From assembly GCA_964432875.1 (NCBI GenBank), contig CAYSPJ010000033.1, forward strand, positions 1 to 43,513: DNA of 43,513 bases, given 5' to 3'. The position numbers and the translations under genes were made by a program. Source of the DNA: JACJYE01 sp964432875 (GTDB lineage Bacteria > Bacteroidota > Bacteroidia > Chitinophagales > Saprospiraceae). Of the stretch, positions 7,677 to 16,441 are shown one piece after another. Position 1 is the first letter of the stretch. Each line of letters starts with the position of its first letter. A model generated the notes under the pieces. That model was not told the DNA's origin. It made no database searches and worked only from the letters and a program-made list of their open reading frames with translations.

Positions 7677-10600
7677 CTAGTGTAGCCGCACGGCCTTTTC
7701 CAGCCCGATAAGCTCCCCATCTTGAGTAGCCGCCAGCCAATAGACGCCGGCGGGTAGCGCGGGCTGTAAGTTGTGCTCGTTGCCCGCAGCGGCCTCCCAT
7801 TCCCAAACCACCTGCCCCAGAAGGTTATAGAAAGACAGGCGTACGGGGCGGTCGGCGAATTCCTCTGGCCAGCTCACTTGTAGCTCGTTAGTAAAGGGGT
7901 TGGGTGCCAGCAGCATGCCGCCGCCAAGATTGCGGATGACGATGCCGGGCACCTGCGGCCCGGGGTTGAAAGGTACCGTGAAATAAAAGGTTTGCAGGCA
8001 GCCTGCTGCATCGATTACAATCAGGAAATGCTCGCCTGCGCGCAGGAAATCGGCGAAGTTGGTGTCCTGGCCGTTGCTCCAACGGTAAGTATAGGGCCCC
8101 GTCCCGCCCGTCAATGCCACCGTGATGCTGCCGCCGAGAATGGTGCCGCGGTCGGGTTGTATAACTACTTCGCTCAGGGCAATGGTATCATAATAGGCCA
8201 GGTTGAGCTGCACGGTGCTATCGCAGCCATTGACTCCGGAGAACTGGAGCAAAAACTGAGTCGGCTCGCCAAAATCGTAGGGGCCGACCTGCAGGCGCTC
8301 GCCCGGGCAGAGCGTGGTGTCCAGAGCGGTGGATACGGCGGGCAATACAGCTAGCTCCAGATTAACGATGCTGTCGCAGCCATTGCTGGCCGTAAACGGT
8401 ACTTCATAAGTGCCCGCGGCGAAAAATTCCATGCCGCCCAACTCGAAGGCCTCACCCTCACAGATCTCTATAGCAAGGTATGCGTTGAAAATCGGCAGCA
8501 CTTCCAGCTCCAGATTGACGATGCTGTCGCAGCCATTGATGCTGGTCAGCACGTACTGGTAAGTACCCGGTACCATAAGTTCATCACCGCCGATGCTATA
8601 ACCTTCGCCTTCGCAGATGGCTACCGACAAATCGGTGACGCTGGCTGGCAATATCTCCAGGTTCAGCAAGATGGTGCTGTCGCAGCCGAGGCTGTTAACC
8701 AGGGTGCGCGTGTACTGCCCGGCCTGGCTGATGAGCTGGCCATCCCAGTCGTAAACCCCGCCGGCACAAATCGCCGCCTGGATCGACACCGTATCATCCG
8801 GCAATATCTCCAGGGTCAACAAGACGATGCTGTCGCAGCCGTTAGTCGCTGCGAGCGTGTCGGCGTACTGGCCGCCTTGGGTGTAGAGGCTGTTGCCTAT
8901 TGCATAGCTCTGCCCGGTGCAGATGCTGGCGGTGAGTAAGGTCTCCGGCAGATCCAGCACCTCGAGCTCCAATTGTACTTGCGATTGGCAGCCCGTCGAG
9001 CCAGTCAGCGTCAGGTTATAAGTGCCTGCAGCGGTAAAGGTGGAGCCGCCCAGGGTATAGCTCTCTCCGGCACAAATCACTGCCTGGATGGTATCCTGGG
9101 GCTGCAACACCGACAATTCCAGGGTGACGGTGCTGTCGCAGCCATCCGCTGCCGAGAAAACTTGCACGTAAGTGCCGCTGGCGGTATAAACCGAATCGCC
9201 CAGCAAGAAGGACTCGCCGTTGCAGATGTAGGCTTCCAGCAGGGTGGCATCGCCAGGCAGCACTTCCAGCTCCAGATTGACGATGCTGTCGCAGCCATTG
9301 ATACCGGTCAGCACATACTGGTAAGTACCCGCTGCCATCAGTTCATCTCCGCCGATGCTATAACCTTCGCCTTCGCAGATGGCTACCGACAAATCGGTGA
9401 CGCTGGCTGGCAATATCTCCAGGTTCAGCAAGATGGTGCTGTCGCAGCCGAGGCTGTTAACCAGGGTGCGCGTGTACTGCCCGGCCTGGCTGATGAGCTG
9501 GCCATCCCAGTCGTAAACCCCGCCGGCACAAATCGCCGCCTGGATCGACACCGTATCATCCGGCAATATCTCCAGGGTCAACAAGACGATGCTGTCGCAG
9601 CCGTTAGTCGCTGCGAGCGTGTCGGCGTACTGGCCGCCTTGGGTGTAGAGGCTGTTGCCTATTGCATAGCTCTGCCCGGTGCAGATGCTGGCGGTGAGTA
9701 AGGTCTCCGGCAGATCCAGCACCTCGAGCTCCAATTGTACTTGCGATTGGCAGCCCGTCGAGCCAGTCAGCGTCAGGTTATAAGTGCCTGCAGCGGTAAA
9801 GGTGGAGCCGCCCAGGGTATAGCTCTCTCCGGCACAAATCACTGCCTGGATGGTATCCTGGGGCTGCAACACCGACAATTCCAGGGTGACGGTGCTGTCG
9901 CAGCCATCCGCTGCCGAGAAAACTTGCACGTAAGTGCCGCTGGCGGTATAAACCGAATCGCCCAACAAGAAGGACTCGCCGTTGCAGATGTAGGCTTCCA
10001 GCAGTGTGGTATCGCCAGGAAGCACTTCGAGCGACAGCTCGACCAGCGTATCGCTGCACCATGTAAGTGTGCTGTAGTAAGTCCCGGCAGTGAAGAGCGT
10101 ATCACCTTCAAAGACGTAAAACCCGCCAGCGCAGATCGCCTCACTTACGCTCAGCATCTCCGGGTCGAGGATGGTCAGGTTGCCCGATACCAGGCTGTCG
10201 CAGCCTTGCCAACCGACGAGCGTTATGGTGAAGGGGCCGCTCTGCTGGATGGGATAGGGGTAGTTGCCAGGGTAATAAGGGCCATCGAGGCTGCAATGGG
10301 TGATGTTGCCCAGGAAGGTGAAGCTGGTCGGGATGACGGTCAGGGACAGCGTAACTACACTGTCGCAGCCCGTGTTGGCCGATGGAAAGGTCTGCGTATA
10401 ATCGCCGCTCAGCCAAAGCTGTTGCCCGCCAAAAGGATAGGTTTCCCCCTGGCAGATCGTCGCCTGAAGAAAAGTCGGAGGAACAGGCGGGATGACGTTC
10501 AGGGTCAGGCGCACGAGCTGGACGCAGCCATTAGGCTGAACGACGGGGATATCGAAAACGCCGGTAGTGTTAAAAGCAAAACCCTCATAGACGAAGGGCA

Positions 10601-11312
10601 GTTCTTCCGTGCATACCGTTGCAAAAACGGATTGCATGAACGCCGGCTCGACGTTAATCGTCATGCAGCTCTGGGTGCCGGCTGGATGGCAGGCGTTGCT
10701 GGCGGTGACGCAGAGGTTGTAAGCGCCAATGGAGGGAAAGGTGACCTGCACGTCTTGGCCCTGGCCAATGAAGGTACCATTCAGTTTCCACTCGTACTGC
10801 CCGGCATTGGGCACGCTGCTGGCGCTGAATGGGAAGGGCGTCCCCGTGCAGTAGGGCGGCGATGCCCCGGGGATGATCTGCGGTACCTCGAACACTGGCG
10901 GTGCCGTAGTAGAGCCTTGGACGAATTGCACCTCAAAATCACAAACGTCATTATTGAAGCCATCCACCACCAGGAAATAGGTGCCNNNNNNNNNNNNNNN
11001 NNNNNNNNNNNNNNNNNNNNNNNNNNNNNNNNNNNNNNNNNNNNNNNNNNNNNNNNNNNNNNNNNNNNNNNNNNNNNNNNNNNNNCAAGCCGAAGCGCAG
11101 TTGTTGGCAAGGACCGGGTCATCCCCCGGGCAAACCCCGGGCAGCACCTGGGCGCTGAGGGATGGCAACAGAATAGCACTGAACGCCAAGGCTAAGCTTG
11201 CTTTTAACATGCCTTTTGCCCGGGCGCAAAAACGTACGGAGAGCCCAGTAAACCGATGGCGATGACAATAGGCTGGAGATAGCCTGGTTAAAGATGGGTA
11301 GTTTTGCTTCAT
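7677..11312 (-). CDS. Modular T9SS adhesin-like protein with internal duplication (contains assembly gap)
   Basis: A large cell-surface protein, at least 1,200 residues. From the N-terminus: a signal peptide (start at 11312, or more typically at the ATG at 11208-11210, giving MLKASLALAFSAILLPSLSA), a domain broken by 100 N, a PKD-like domain (YEWKLNGTFIGQG), then 16 modules of about 50 residues. The modules follow a pattern near ICxGExYxxG...GTY...NGCDSxVxLxLxVLP, with two conserved cysteines each. Next come a SprB-like repeat (GTGPYTYRWSNGQ...AGCLQTFYFTV) and a T9SS sorting domain (LAPNPFTNELQVSWP...LPAGVYWLAATQDGE). Modules 5-9 and 10-14 are near-identical copies. The reading frame across the N run is not proof of continuity. 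An adhesion or gliding-related role is inferred from the architecture. Confidence 0.82.
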   Translation of the reverse strand: MKQNYPSLTRLSPAYCHRHRFTGLSVRFCARAKGMLKASLALAFSAILLPSLSAQVLPGVCPGDDPVLANNCASAXXXXXXXXXXXXXXXXXXXXXXXXXXXXXXXXXXGTYFLVVDGFNNDVCDFEVQFVQGSTTAPPVFEVPQIIPGASPPYCTGTPFPFSASSVPNAGQYEWKLNGTFIGQGQDVQVTFPSIGAYNLCVTASNACHPAGTQSCMTINVEPAFMQSVFATVCTEELPFVYEGFAFNTTGVFDIPVVQPNGCVQLVRLTLNVIPPVPPTFLQATICQGETYPFGGQQLWLSGDYTQTFPSANTGCDSVVTLSLTVIPTSFTFLGNITHCSLDGPYYPGNYPYPIQQSGPFTITLVGWQGCDSLVSGNLTILDPEMLSVSEAICAGGFYVFEGDTLFTAGTYYSTLTWCSDTLVELSLEVLPGDTTLLEAYICNGESFLLGDSVYTASGTYVQVFSAADGCDSTVTLELSVLQPQDTIQAVICAGESYTLGGSTFTAAGTYNLTLTGSTGCQSQVQLELEVLDLPETLLTASICTGQSYAIGNSLYTQGGQYADTLAATNGCDSIVLLTLEILPDDTVSIQAAICAGGVYDWDGQLISQAGQYTRTLVNSLGCDSTILLNLEILPASVTDLSVAICEGEGYSIGGDELMAAGTYQYVLTGINGCDSIVNLELEVLPGDATLLEAYICNGESFLLGDSVYTASGTYVQVFSAADGCDSTVTLELSVLQPQDTIQAVICAGESYTLGGSTFTAAGTYNLTLTGSTGCQSQVQLELEVLDLPETLLTASICTGQSYAIGNSLYTQGGQYADTLAATNGCDSIVLLTLEILPDDTVSIQAAICAGGVYDWDGQLISQAGQYTRTLVNSLGCDSTILLNLEILPASVTDLSVAICEGEGYSIGGDELMVPGTYQYVLTSINGCDSIVNLELEVLPIFNAYLAIEICEGEAFELGGMEFFAAGTYEVPFTASNGCDSIVNLELAVLPAVSTALDTTLCPGERLQVGPYDFGEPTQFLLQFSGVNGCDSTVQLNLAYYDTIALSEVVIQPDRGTILGGSITVALTGGTGPYTYRWSNGQDTNFADFLRAGEHFLIVIDAAGCLQTFYFTVPFNPGPQVPGIVIRNLGGGMLLAPNPFTNELQVSWPEEFADRPVRLSFYNLLGQVVWEWEAAAGNEHNLQPALPAGVYWLAATQDGELIGLEKAVRLH
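8494..9257 (-). repeat. Tandem duplication, copy A (762-bp period)
   Basis: This segment, encoding five cysteine modules (254 residues), is repeated directly at 9256-10019. Positions 8587-9202 and 9349-9964 (616 bp) match without a difference by eye, including synonymous sites. Differences cluster at both ends of the unit (for example near 8533-8586 and at 9203). Confidence 0.92.
9256..10019 (-). repeat. Tandem duplication, copy B (762-bp period)
   Basis: Second copy of the five-module block at 8494-9257, offset by exactly 762 bp and therefore in frame. On the minus strand this copy is read first. Divergence is limited to the module ends, as expected for a recent unequal crossover or gene conversion between modules. 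Confidence 0.92.
10986..11085. other. Assembly gap (100 N) inside the adhesin gene
   Basis: Exactly 100 N, the standard placeholder for unknown size. The flanks (ANNCASA and GTYFLVVDGFNNDVCDFEV) look like the two ends of one N-terminal domain that usually spans far more than 33 residues, so the real gap is probably several hundred bases. Confidence 0.9.
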
Positions 11313-11427
11313 TACTCCTCGTTTTAGGTTATTGGTATTGATTGATGAGATGGTTGACTAAGCTAAACCTACGCCGGTTTTGTCGGCTTGCTCTTTTCCC
11401 TCGCCCTCAGCATTGGTAGGCTGGTAA

Positions 11428-11435
11428 CAAATATA
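11428..11435 (-). promoter_or_regulatory. -7 box upstream of the adhesin gene
   Basis: Minus-strand TATATTTG is a perfect TAnnTTTG. No TTG is found 17-23 bp upstream. It would give a leader of about 110 nt to the 11312 start, or 212 nt to the 11210 start. A minus-strand GAGGAG lies just before the 11312 ATG. Confidence 0.4.
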
Positions 11436-11530
11436 GGAGGTTTTTGAGAAGGAAAGAACATGTGGCAAAAAAAGAATGGACTTGAGGCAGCCTTAAAGAA
11501 AGAAGTATAAAGTAAAAGCCTAATCCCCCA

Positions 11531-11586
11531 GCTAAAATACTGCCTGGGGCGCGAATGACCACTAAATGCGGGCGAGTATTTAGCGA
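11531..11586 (-). terminator. Possible hairpin terminator after the LysM glucosaminidase
   Basis: GCTAAAATACT (11531-11541) pairs with AGTATTTAGC (about 11575-11584) with one bulged A, just past the stop codon at 11589. There is no clean T run on the minus strand, so termination is only possible, not certain. Confidence 0.35.
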
Positions 11587-11588
11587 GC

Positions 11589-12746
11589 TTAACGCACCCG
11601 CAACACCATCCCCACCCAGATAATCTTGCCACTGAGGTTGTTCAGCGCATTGATGGCATCCACTGTGGTGTTATAGCGCTGGGAGATACGCCATAAATTA
11701 TCGCCTTTGACGACGGTGTAGAACTGGGCAGTTTGGGCCTCAAATAAAACAGGGGGGGCGGTGTCATCAAGTGGGGTAGGTGCTGATGAGGGTATTAAGC
11801 GGGGAGGGCGTGAAGGGCTTCTCCCCTTCAAGATGATAATCTCACCGGCCTGCGGCTCGTCGCCCGGCTGCAGCAGATTTAGGGATAGCAAGCTGTCTAA
11901 CCGAATGCCGTGACGCTGTGCGATGTTTGCCATGGTTTCTCCACGCTGCACCAAGTGAATCAAAAAAACGGGTGCAGCCTCCCGTTGCGGGCAATCCAGG
12001 TAAACGACTTGCCCTTCAGGCAACACATAGGTCAAGGGGAGGTTTTCGTTATAAATCAAGAGGTCGCCTAGCGGCACTTTAGTCCGGTTAGCGATGTCCT
12101 GGGCCAACTCATAGCCGGAGGCAGTGGTAAAAGGCACGCCATTTAAGCTAGATGTCGGCTGCGGCACGGGCAACTGGATATCAATAGGTGCGCTTGATGT
12201 CGGTAAATCAAATCGATCCAAGTTATAACGGTTGATCAGCGAGATCAGCCGCTCGGGGTAATCCGTGCATTCGGCATAGCCGTAGCGCAACAAGCCGTGT
12301 GCCCAGCCTTCGTAATCGGTAGGGGCCAAAAGGAACAAATTGTCATAGCGACGGTCCAGGCGAGGGCCTGCGATAAAGTCGGAGTGATCGATAAAACTGC
12401 CATCAACGGTGGGATAGGAACGATAACAACTGGGGTCGTGATTTTCGTCAGAAGCAGTGCCACTATTAATTTTATAGTAAGTCAGGCCGCTCCAGTTGCC
12501 GCCGCACTTGATGCCAAAGTGGTTGTTGGCCTGGCGCGCTAGTTCGCTTTGCCCCGCGCCAGATTCCAGGATGCCTTGCGCCAGCGTAATACTTGCCGGT
12601 ATCTTGCTGCGCAACATCTCCCTGATGGCAAGGCTTTGGTATTGTTCAATGTAAAATAATTGATCTGGAGAAGTCTGCCCATGTGCTAACGAAAAGGAAA
12701 TCAAAGCAATGAACACGACGGAGTAGGGGGGCTTATTCGTTTTCAT
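11589..12746 (-). CDS. Exported N-acetylglucosaminidase with LysM domains
   Basis: A peptidoglycan hydrolase of the mannosyl-glycoprotein endo-beta-N-acetylglucosaminidase (GH73-like) family, 385 residues. A signal peptide (KPPYSVVFIALISFSLAHGQ) precedes the catalytic domain at about residues 28-190: IPASITLAQGILESGAGQSELA holds the likely catalytic glutamate, followed by NNHFGIKCGGNWSG and SYPTVDGSFIDHSDFI. A degenerate LysM lies at about 205-250, then clear LysM modules at about 258-307 (HLVQRGETMANIAQRHG) and 341-385 (YTVVKGDNLWRISQRYNTT), which bind glycan chains. It is likely periplasmic and acts in wall remodelling or daughter-cell separation. Confidence 0.88.
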   Translation of the reverse strand: MKTNKPPYSVVFIALISFSLAHGQTSPDQLFYIEQYQSLAIREMLRSKIPASITLAQGILESGAGQSELARQANNHFGIKCGGNWSGLTYYKINSGTASDENHDPSCYRSYPTVDGSFIDHSDFIAGPRLDRRYDNLFLLAPTDYEGWAHGLLRYGYAECTDYPERLISLINRYNLDRFDLPTSSAPIDIQLPVPQPTSSLNGVPFTTASGYELAQDIANRTKVPLGDLLIYNENLPLTYVLPEGQVVYLDCPQREAAPVFLIHLVQRGETMANIAQRHGIRLDSLLSLNLLQPGDEPQAGEIIILKGRSPSRPPRLIPSSAPTPLDDTAPPVLFEAQTAQFYTVVKGDNLWRISQRYNTTVDAINALNNLSGKIIWVGMVLRVR

Positions 12747-12829
12747 GCTGGGGGAGTTTACATGAAAAACAACAGCTACATATAAATAATTCCTTAAATC
12801 ACGCTTTGTTGCAATGTTTAGCGCTGGGT

Positions 12830-13924
12830 TTACTTGCTGCCCGCCCCGTACACCCTGCTCTGCAGTGGGCCGGGGTAGAGCGCCCCATCGCTTTCCAGCA
12901 GCGCTTCCGCCTCCTCGTAAAAGCTATCCAGATAAGCGATGCACTCTGCCCGGGCGCTGGCGCTGAGCAACTTGCTGCTGCGGATCATTTGCTGGAAAAC
13001 GGCTCTTTTGTCCATCAATTGGGCCAGGGTGGAAGAGGTGAGCGGCCAGGGGTGCTCCCGGCCGAGGAAAGCCCGCTGCTTGAGGCTCAACAAGCCGTAA
13101 TCCATGTTCGGAAGCGCATAAGAGGCATTGACAAAGCCGGAGAAGTCGAAATCGTAGGGTACAGGGATCGACCGTCCATTAGCAAGTTGGATGAGCTTGA
13201 TGTTGCGTACCATCGCCATGCTCCAGTCGGTATTGCCAATCATATACTGGAATAGGCACATGAGGTTTTCCACCTCGGCCTGCAGCTGCTCTTCGCTCAG
13301 GCTATAGCACTCCTCGCATTCCTTGCCGCCCATCCGTAGCGCTAGTTCATCGATATCTTCCATGATGATGCCGTAGCGGCGCATTTTGGGCAACTTCCTC
13401 TGAGCGTCAATATAATCTACCCGTACCAACTGGGCGCGGAGGCTATAAGGAGTCAGCTCGTTATACATTTTATAGATCAGGTATTCCTTGATGATATTGT
13501 CCTGGCTCATCTCTCGGTCATCCAGGCAATGCGTCACCAGTTTGAGCTTGTCAAATTTAGCTTCAAAACCCTGTTGCCGTAGGCTCGGCTTGGAGAAATT
13601 CAGCCGTACCGGCGGGAAGTCACACACTCGGCGGCGGAATTTGCCGCGGGCTGAAACTTTGATTTCCTCCGTAAATTTCCGCTTTTGAGCATCGGCGAAT
13701 CTTAAGGTTGCTGGCAGCTCATCTGCGCTGGCGCGCTCGGAAATGAGGGCCTCCAAATCAGTCTCGATAGAGATGCTCAAAACTTCGCCCGCTTCAGAAA
13801 GCTTGTCAAAGATGCTACTCTGCTGGGCGGATAGGGGGCTGAAAGCGGCAAGACACAAGGCCAGGCTCAGCAACTGGGCCAGGATGGTCGGAAAAAATGG
13901 GTTGCCTTGGTTTAATCTGTTCAT
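12830..13924 (-). CDS. Exported CotH-kinase-like protein
   Basis: A 364-residue exported protein. The ATG at 13922-13924 gives a signal peptide (MNRLNQGNPFFPTILAQLLS... ending SPLSAQ); an upstream ATG at 14014 would add 30 residues before it and looks wrong. The body resembles CotH-type atypical kinases: SARGKFRRRVCDFPPVRLNF near residue 90, IIKEYLIYKMYNEL, RYGIIMEDIDELA, a helix with YMIGNTDWSM and a metal-type motif PVPYDFDFSG near residue 257. CotH proteins phosphorylate other proteins, but I cannot show activity here and the similarity is by pattern only. It could equally be called hypothetical. Confidence 0.55.
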   Translation of the reverse strand: MNRLNQGNPFFPTILAQLLSLALCLAAFSPLSAQQSSIFDKLSEAGEVLSISIETDLEALISERASADELPATLRFADAQKRKFTEEIKVSARGKFRRRVCDFPPVRLNFSKPSLRQQGFEAKFDKLKLVTHCLDDREMSQDNIIKEYLIYKMYNELTPYSLRAQLVRVDYIDAQRKLPKMRRYGIIMEDIDELALRMGGKECEECYSLSEEQLQAEVENLMCLFQYMIGNTDWSMAMVRNIKLIQLANGRSIPVPYDFDFSGFVNASYALPNMDYGLLSLKQRAFLGREHPWPLTSSTLAQLMDKRAVFQQMIRSSKLLSASARAECIAYLDSFYEEAEALLESDGALYPGPLQSRVYGAGSK

Positions 13925-14136
13925 GATAATGAGTATTGTGGGTGATTTTCTTAGCGAAACAAAATTCACGCAAAATTGTGCGATTAAATTGGAATATAAT
14001 TCGGAATGCGACAAAAAATAGACTAACGAACAGAATTATAAACCGAAAGAGTCGCGTTGGCAACTTTGCCGGGCTCGCCTTTAAGGGGTAAGACGTTACA
14101 GCGAGGGATTTGGCCGCAGAGGCCCGGACGTGCAGT

Positions 14137-15192
14137 TTACTCCGGCCGGGCTACCACGCCCAGCCCATCTTCCCCGAGGGAGCCGAGGAAAAGCAGGCCC
14201 TCGTATTCTTGCACACTGGATATTTGGGCGAATTTGCCGCTGGGGCCTTGGAGGTTATAAACCACCTCGCCCTGGCTATTGATGCCGAGTACGAAGCTGT
14301 AGCGCTCCGGGGCAGGCTGCAGGAAATCTGGCAGGCGCACGATGATGCGGCGCGCCCAGGGGCGAGGCATGATCCAGTCTAGCAGCGCATCGCGGCGGCT
14401 AATGATGGGCAGCCAGAAAACGCCCCCGCTCCCCTGGGAGATGCCATCGGGGAATCCAGGGAGGTTGTCGATCAGGATGTCGTCCTGCCCTTGGCGGGGG
14501 CCAGCCAGCCAGTAGCGGCGCACGCGATAAGCCCCCGTCTCGTTGACCAGCACAAATTGCCCTTCGGAATCGACCGCGATGCCATTGGCGAAATAGAGGC
14601 TATCCAGCAGCAGTTTGGTTTGCCCGCTGGAGGGGTCATAGGCTAGCAGCCTCCCGTTGGGGCGGTGTTCCATGAGGTCTAACTTGTAATCTTCTACGCC
14701 GAATTTCCAGGAAGCGTCAGAAAAATAGATGCGGCCATCGGGGCCGGTTTCCAGGTCATCGGCAAATTTAAACGGCCGGCCACCCTCTTGCGTGGATAAT
14801 ACTGTAACTTTGCCCGTGCTATCCACGGAGAGCAGGCCCTGATGGGCGTCGGCTACCAGCAAGTTGCCTCCTTGATCGAAGTGCAGGCCCAACGGCCGCC
14901 CACTAGTAGTGGCAAATTCCTCGCGTTTAGCGCCGTCGAAACGGATGATTTTGCCATCGGAGGTGCCGCCATACACCCGGCCCAGGCTATCAATAGCAAC
15001 GTCTTCGCACTGGGCGCATTGGCCGGCATAGCGGTACTCCAAGCCATCCAGGTAGGTGTTGGGGGAAAAAGGCCCGCTCAGCCCGGGATTGGCCGGCGGC
15101 AGCCAGGCAGCTGGATCGATGGGCACGGGGTAAAAGAACATCCAGGCCATTAGCAACAGCAGGGCAGCAAGCAGGTAGTAACGCTTCTTCAT
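14137..15192 (-). CDS. SMP-30/strictosidine synthase-like beta-propeller protein
   Basis: A 351-residue protein with an N-terminal hydrophobic anchor or signal (KKRYYLLAALLLLMAWMFFYPVP) and a six-bladed propeller of the strictosidine synthase / SMP-30 / gluconolactonase type. Recognisable pieces are GQCAQCEDVAIDSLGRVYGG, RPLGLHFDQGGNLLVADAHQGLL, ADDLETGPDGRIYFSDAS and LDSLYFANGIAVDSEG; the last matches the conserved FANGVA block of the APMAP-like family. Bacterial homologues are often assigned lactonase or esterase activity, but the substrate is unknown. It faces an assembly gap at its 5' side. Confidence 0.78.
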   Translation of the reverse strand: MKKRYYLLAALLLLMAWMFFYPVPIDPAAWLPPANPGLSGPFSPNTYLDGLEYRYAGQCAQCEDVAIDSLGRVYGGTSDGKIIRFDGAKREEFATTSGRPLGLHFDQGGNLLVADAHQGLLSVDSTGKVTVLSTQEGGRPFKFADDLETGPDGRIYFSDASWKFGVEDYKLDLMEHRPNGRLLAYDPSSGQTKLLLDSLYFANGIAVDSEGQFVLVNETGAYRVRRYWLAGPRQGQDDILIDNLPGFPDGISQGSGGVFWLPIISRRDALLDWIMPRPWARRIIVRLPDFLQPAPERYSFVLGINSQGEVVYNLQGPSGKFAQISSVQEYEGLLFLGSLGEDGLGVVARPE

Positions 15193-15206
15193 CAGGCGAT
15201 TTTTAT

Positions 15207-15214
15207 CAAAAGTA
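15207..15214 (-). promoter_or_regulatory. -7 box upstream of the SMP-30-like gene
   Basis: Minus-strand TACTTTTG, a perfect TAnnTTTG, 14 bp upstream of the ATG at 15192. No TTG is visible at the expected -33 distance before the N run begins. Confidence 0.45.
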
Positions 15215-15247
15215 GGCGCTTTTGAAGATAACTGGTAGTAGCAGGCG

Positions 15248-15347
15248 NNNNNNNNNNNNNNNNNNNNNNNNNNNNNNNNNNNNNNNNNNNNNNNNNNNNN
15301 NNNNNNNNNNNNNNNNNNNNNNNNNNNNNNNNNNNNNNNNNNNNNNN
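15248..15347. other. Assembly gap (100 N) removing the miaA 5' end
   Basis: Exactly 100 N. The right flank enters miaA at about residue 95-100 of the usual protein, so at least roughly 280 bp of coding sequence must be missing; the true gap is larger than shown. Confidence 0.9.
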
Positions 15348-16415
15348 AGCGTGGGCGCTTTTGAGCGGGATGCCCTGGGCTTGCTCGAGCGCATATTTGA
15401 GAAGCAAGATATCGCTATCATGGCGGGCGGTTCGGGCTTATACATTAAGGCGCTGTGCGAAGGGCTGGATGAGTTCCCCGAGGTGCCACTGGCAGTACGG
15501 CAGTCCGTTGAAGCGGCTTACCAGGAAAAAGGGCTGCCCTTTTTGCAAGCCGAACTGCAGCGCATCGATCCCGATTACTTCAATATCGTGGACCGCCAGA
15601 ACCCGCACCGCCTGATGCGCGCTATCGCAGTATACCGCTCTAGCGGGCAGCCGCTTTCCAGTTTCCGCCGAAAAGCCAAAGCAACTCGGTTTTTTACCCC
15701 CATATACCTGCAAATGCACTGGCCTCGGGTTGAGCTCTATGAGCGCATCAACCGCCGGGCCTTACTGATGATGGAGCAGGGGTTGTTGGAAGAGGCGCGC
15801 GGCCTGTATCTCTATCGGCAATACACCGCCTTACAGACCATCGGCTATCAGGAGTTGTTCCAATACTTTGATGGCGTTTTGCCGCTGGAGGATGCCGTGG
15901 CCTTGATCCAGCGCAATAGCCGCCGCTATGCCAAGCGGCAGCTCACCTGGTATCGCCGCGAAGGCTGTTGGAAACGTTTCAGCCCATTAGCAGACTGGGA
16001 TTTGGCACTGCACTATATCGCCGCAGTGATGGAAGAGGGTTGGGCCATACGGCATAGCGCAGCTGCGCCTTTCCCTTCATTTTGCTCACTCTCGGCTCAG
16101 GGGGAATTCCTGTGGCTGGAGCAAGGCGGCCAGCCGGCTGCTTGGCTCAATTGGCTGGAGCAAAAGGATGCAACTATCATCCAGGGGCCTTTTTCCGCGG
16201 GGCTGTTGGCCAGCCGCTTGCTGCTGCACGAAGCCCTGGCCAAGCAGGATGCACGCCCCTTATTCTTGTTCCATCCGGCTTCCAGCTTGCCAGTAGAGCT
16301 GGGCTTGCCCTTCCTGCCTGCCCTTCCTTCGGCCCTGCCTCGCTGGGCCGGAGAAGCCTGGCAGGCTCTGCAGGCGCAATATCCAGAGGCTAGCCTCTGG
16401 CTGGCAGCAAGTTGA
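15348..16415 (+). CDS. miaA: tRNA dimethylallyltransferase, 5'-truncated by gap, with C-terminal extension
   Basis: MiaA prenylates A37 of tRNAs reading UNN codons. The visible part begins at SVGAFERDAL and runs through IMAGGSGLYIKALCEG, the substrate-binding core, NPHRLMRAIAVYRSSG, LYERINRR, TIGYQELF and the tRNA-contacting RNSRRYAKRQLTWYRR. The N-terminal P-loop lies in the gap. A normal MiaA ends shortly after QLTWYRR; here about 130 further residues follow from roughly position 16030, including WLNWLEQKDATIIQGPFSAG and RPLFLFHPASSLPVELGLP, which I do not recognise. The next gene starts 26 bp downstream. The family call is firm; the extension's role is unknown. Confidence 0.88.
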   Translation, partial: SVGAFERDALGLLERIFEKQDIAIMAGGSGLYIKALCEGLDEFPEVPLAVRQSVEAAYQEKGLPFLQAELQRIDPDYFNIVDRQNPHRLMRAIAVYRSSGQPLSSFRRKAKATRFFTPIYLQMHWPRVELYERINRRALLMMEQGLLEEARGLYLYRQYTALQTIGYQELFQYFDGVLPLEDAVALIQRNSRRYAKRQLTWYRREGCWKRFSPLADWDLALHYIAAVMEEGWAIRHSAAAPFPSFCSLSAQGEFLWLEQGGQPAAWLNWLEQKDATIIQGPFSAGLLASRLLLHEALAKQDARPLFLFHPASSLPVELGLPFLPALPSALPRWAGEAWQALQAQYPEASLWLAAS

Positions 16416-16441
16416 AAACTTTATAAACCATAACCAAAAAC

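Noticed and set aside
9735..11195. 486-codon plus-strand ORF antisense to the adhesin gene (also 8973-9701)
   Set aside because: It mirrors the repetitive, stop-poor sequence of the adhesin, repeats the same product at the duplication, runs through the N gap and has no recognisable domain or signal.
15214..15365. Direct repeat GGCGCTTTTGA on both sides of the 15248 gap
   Set aside because: Only 11 bp; the left copy is noncoding upstream sequence and the right one is MiaA coding, so chance or an assembly join is more likely than an element end.
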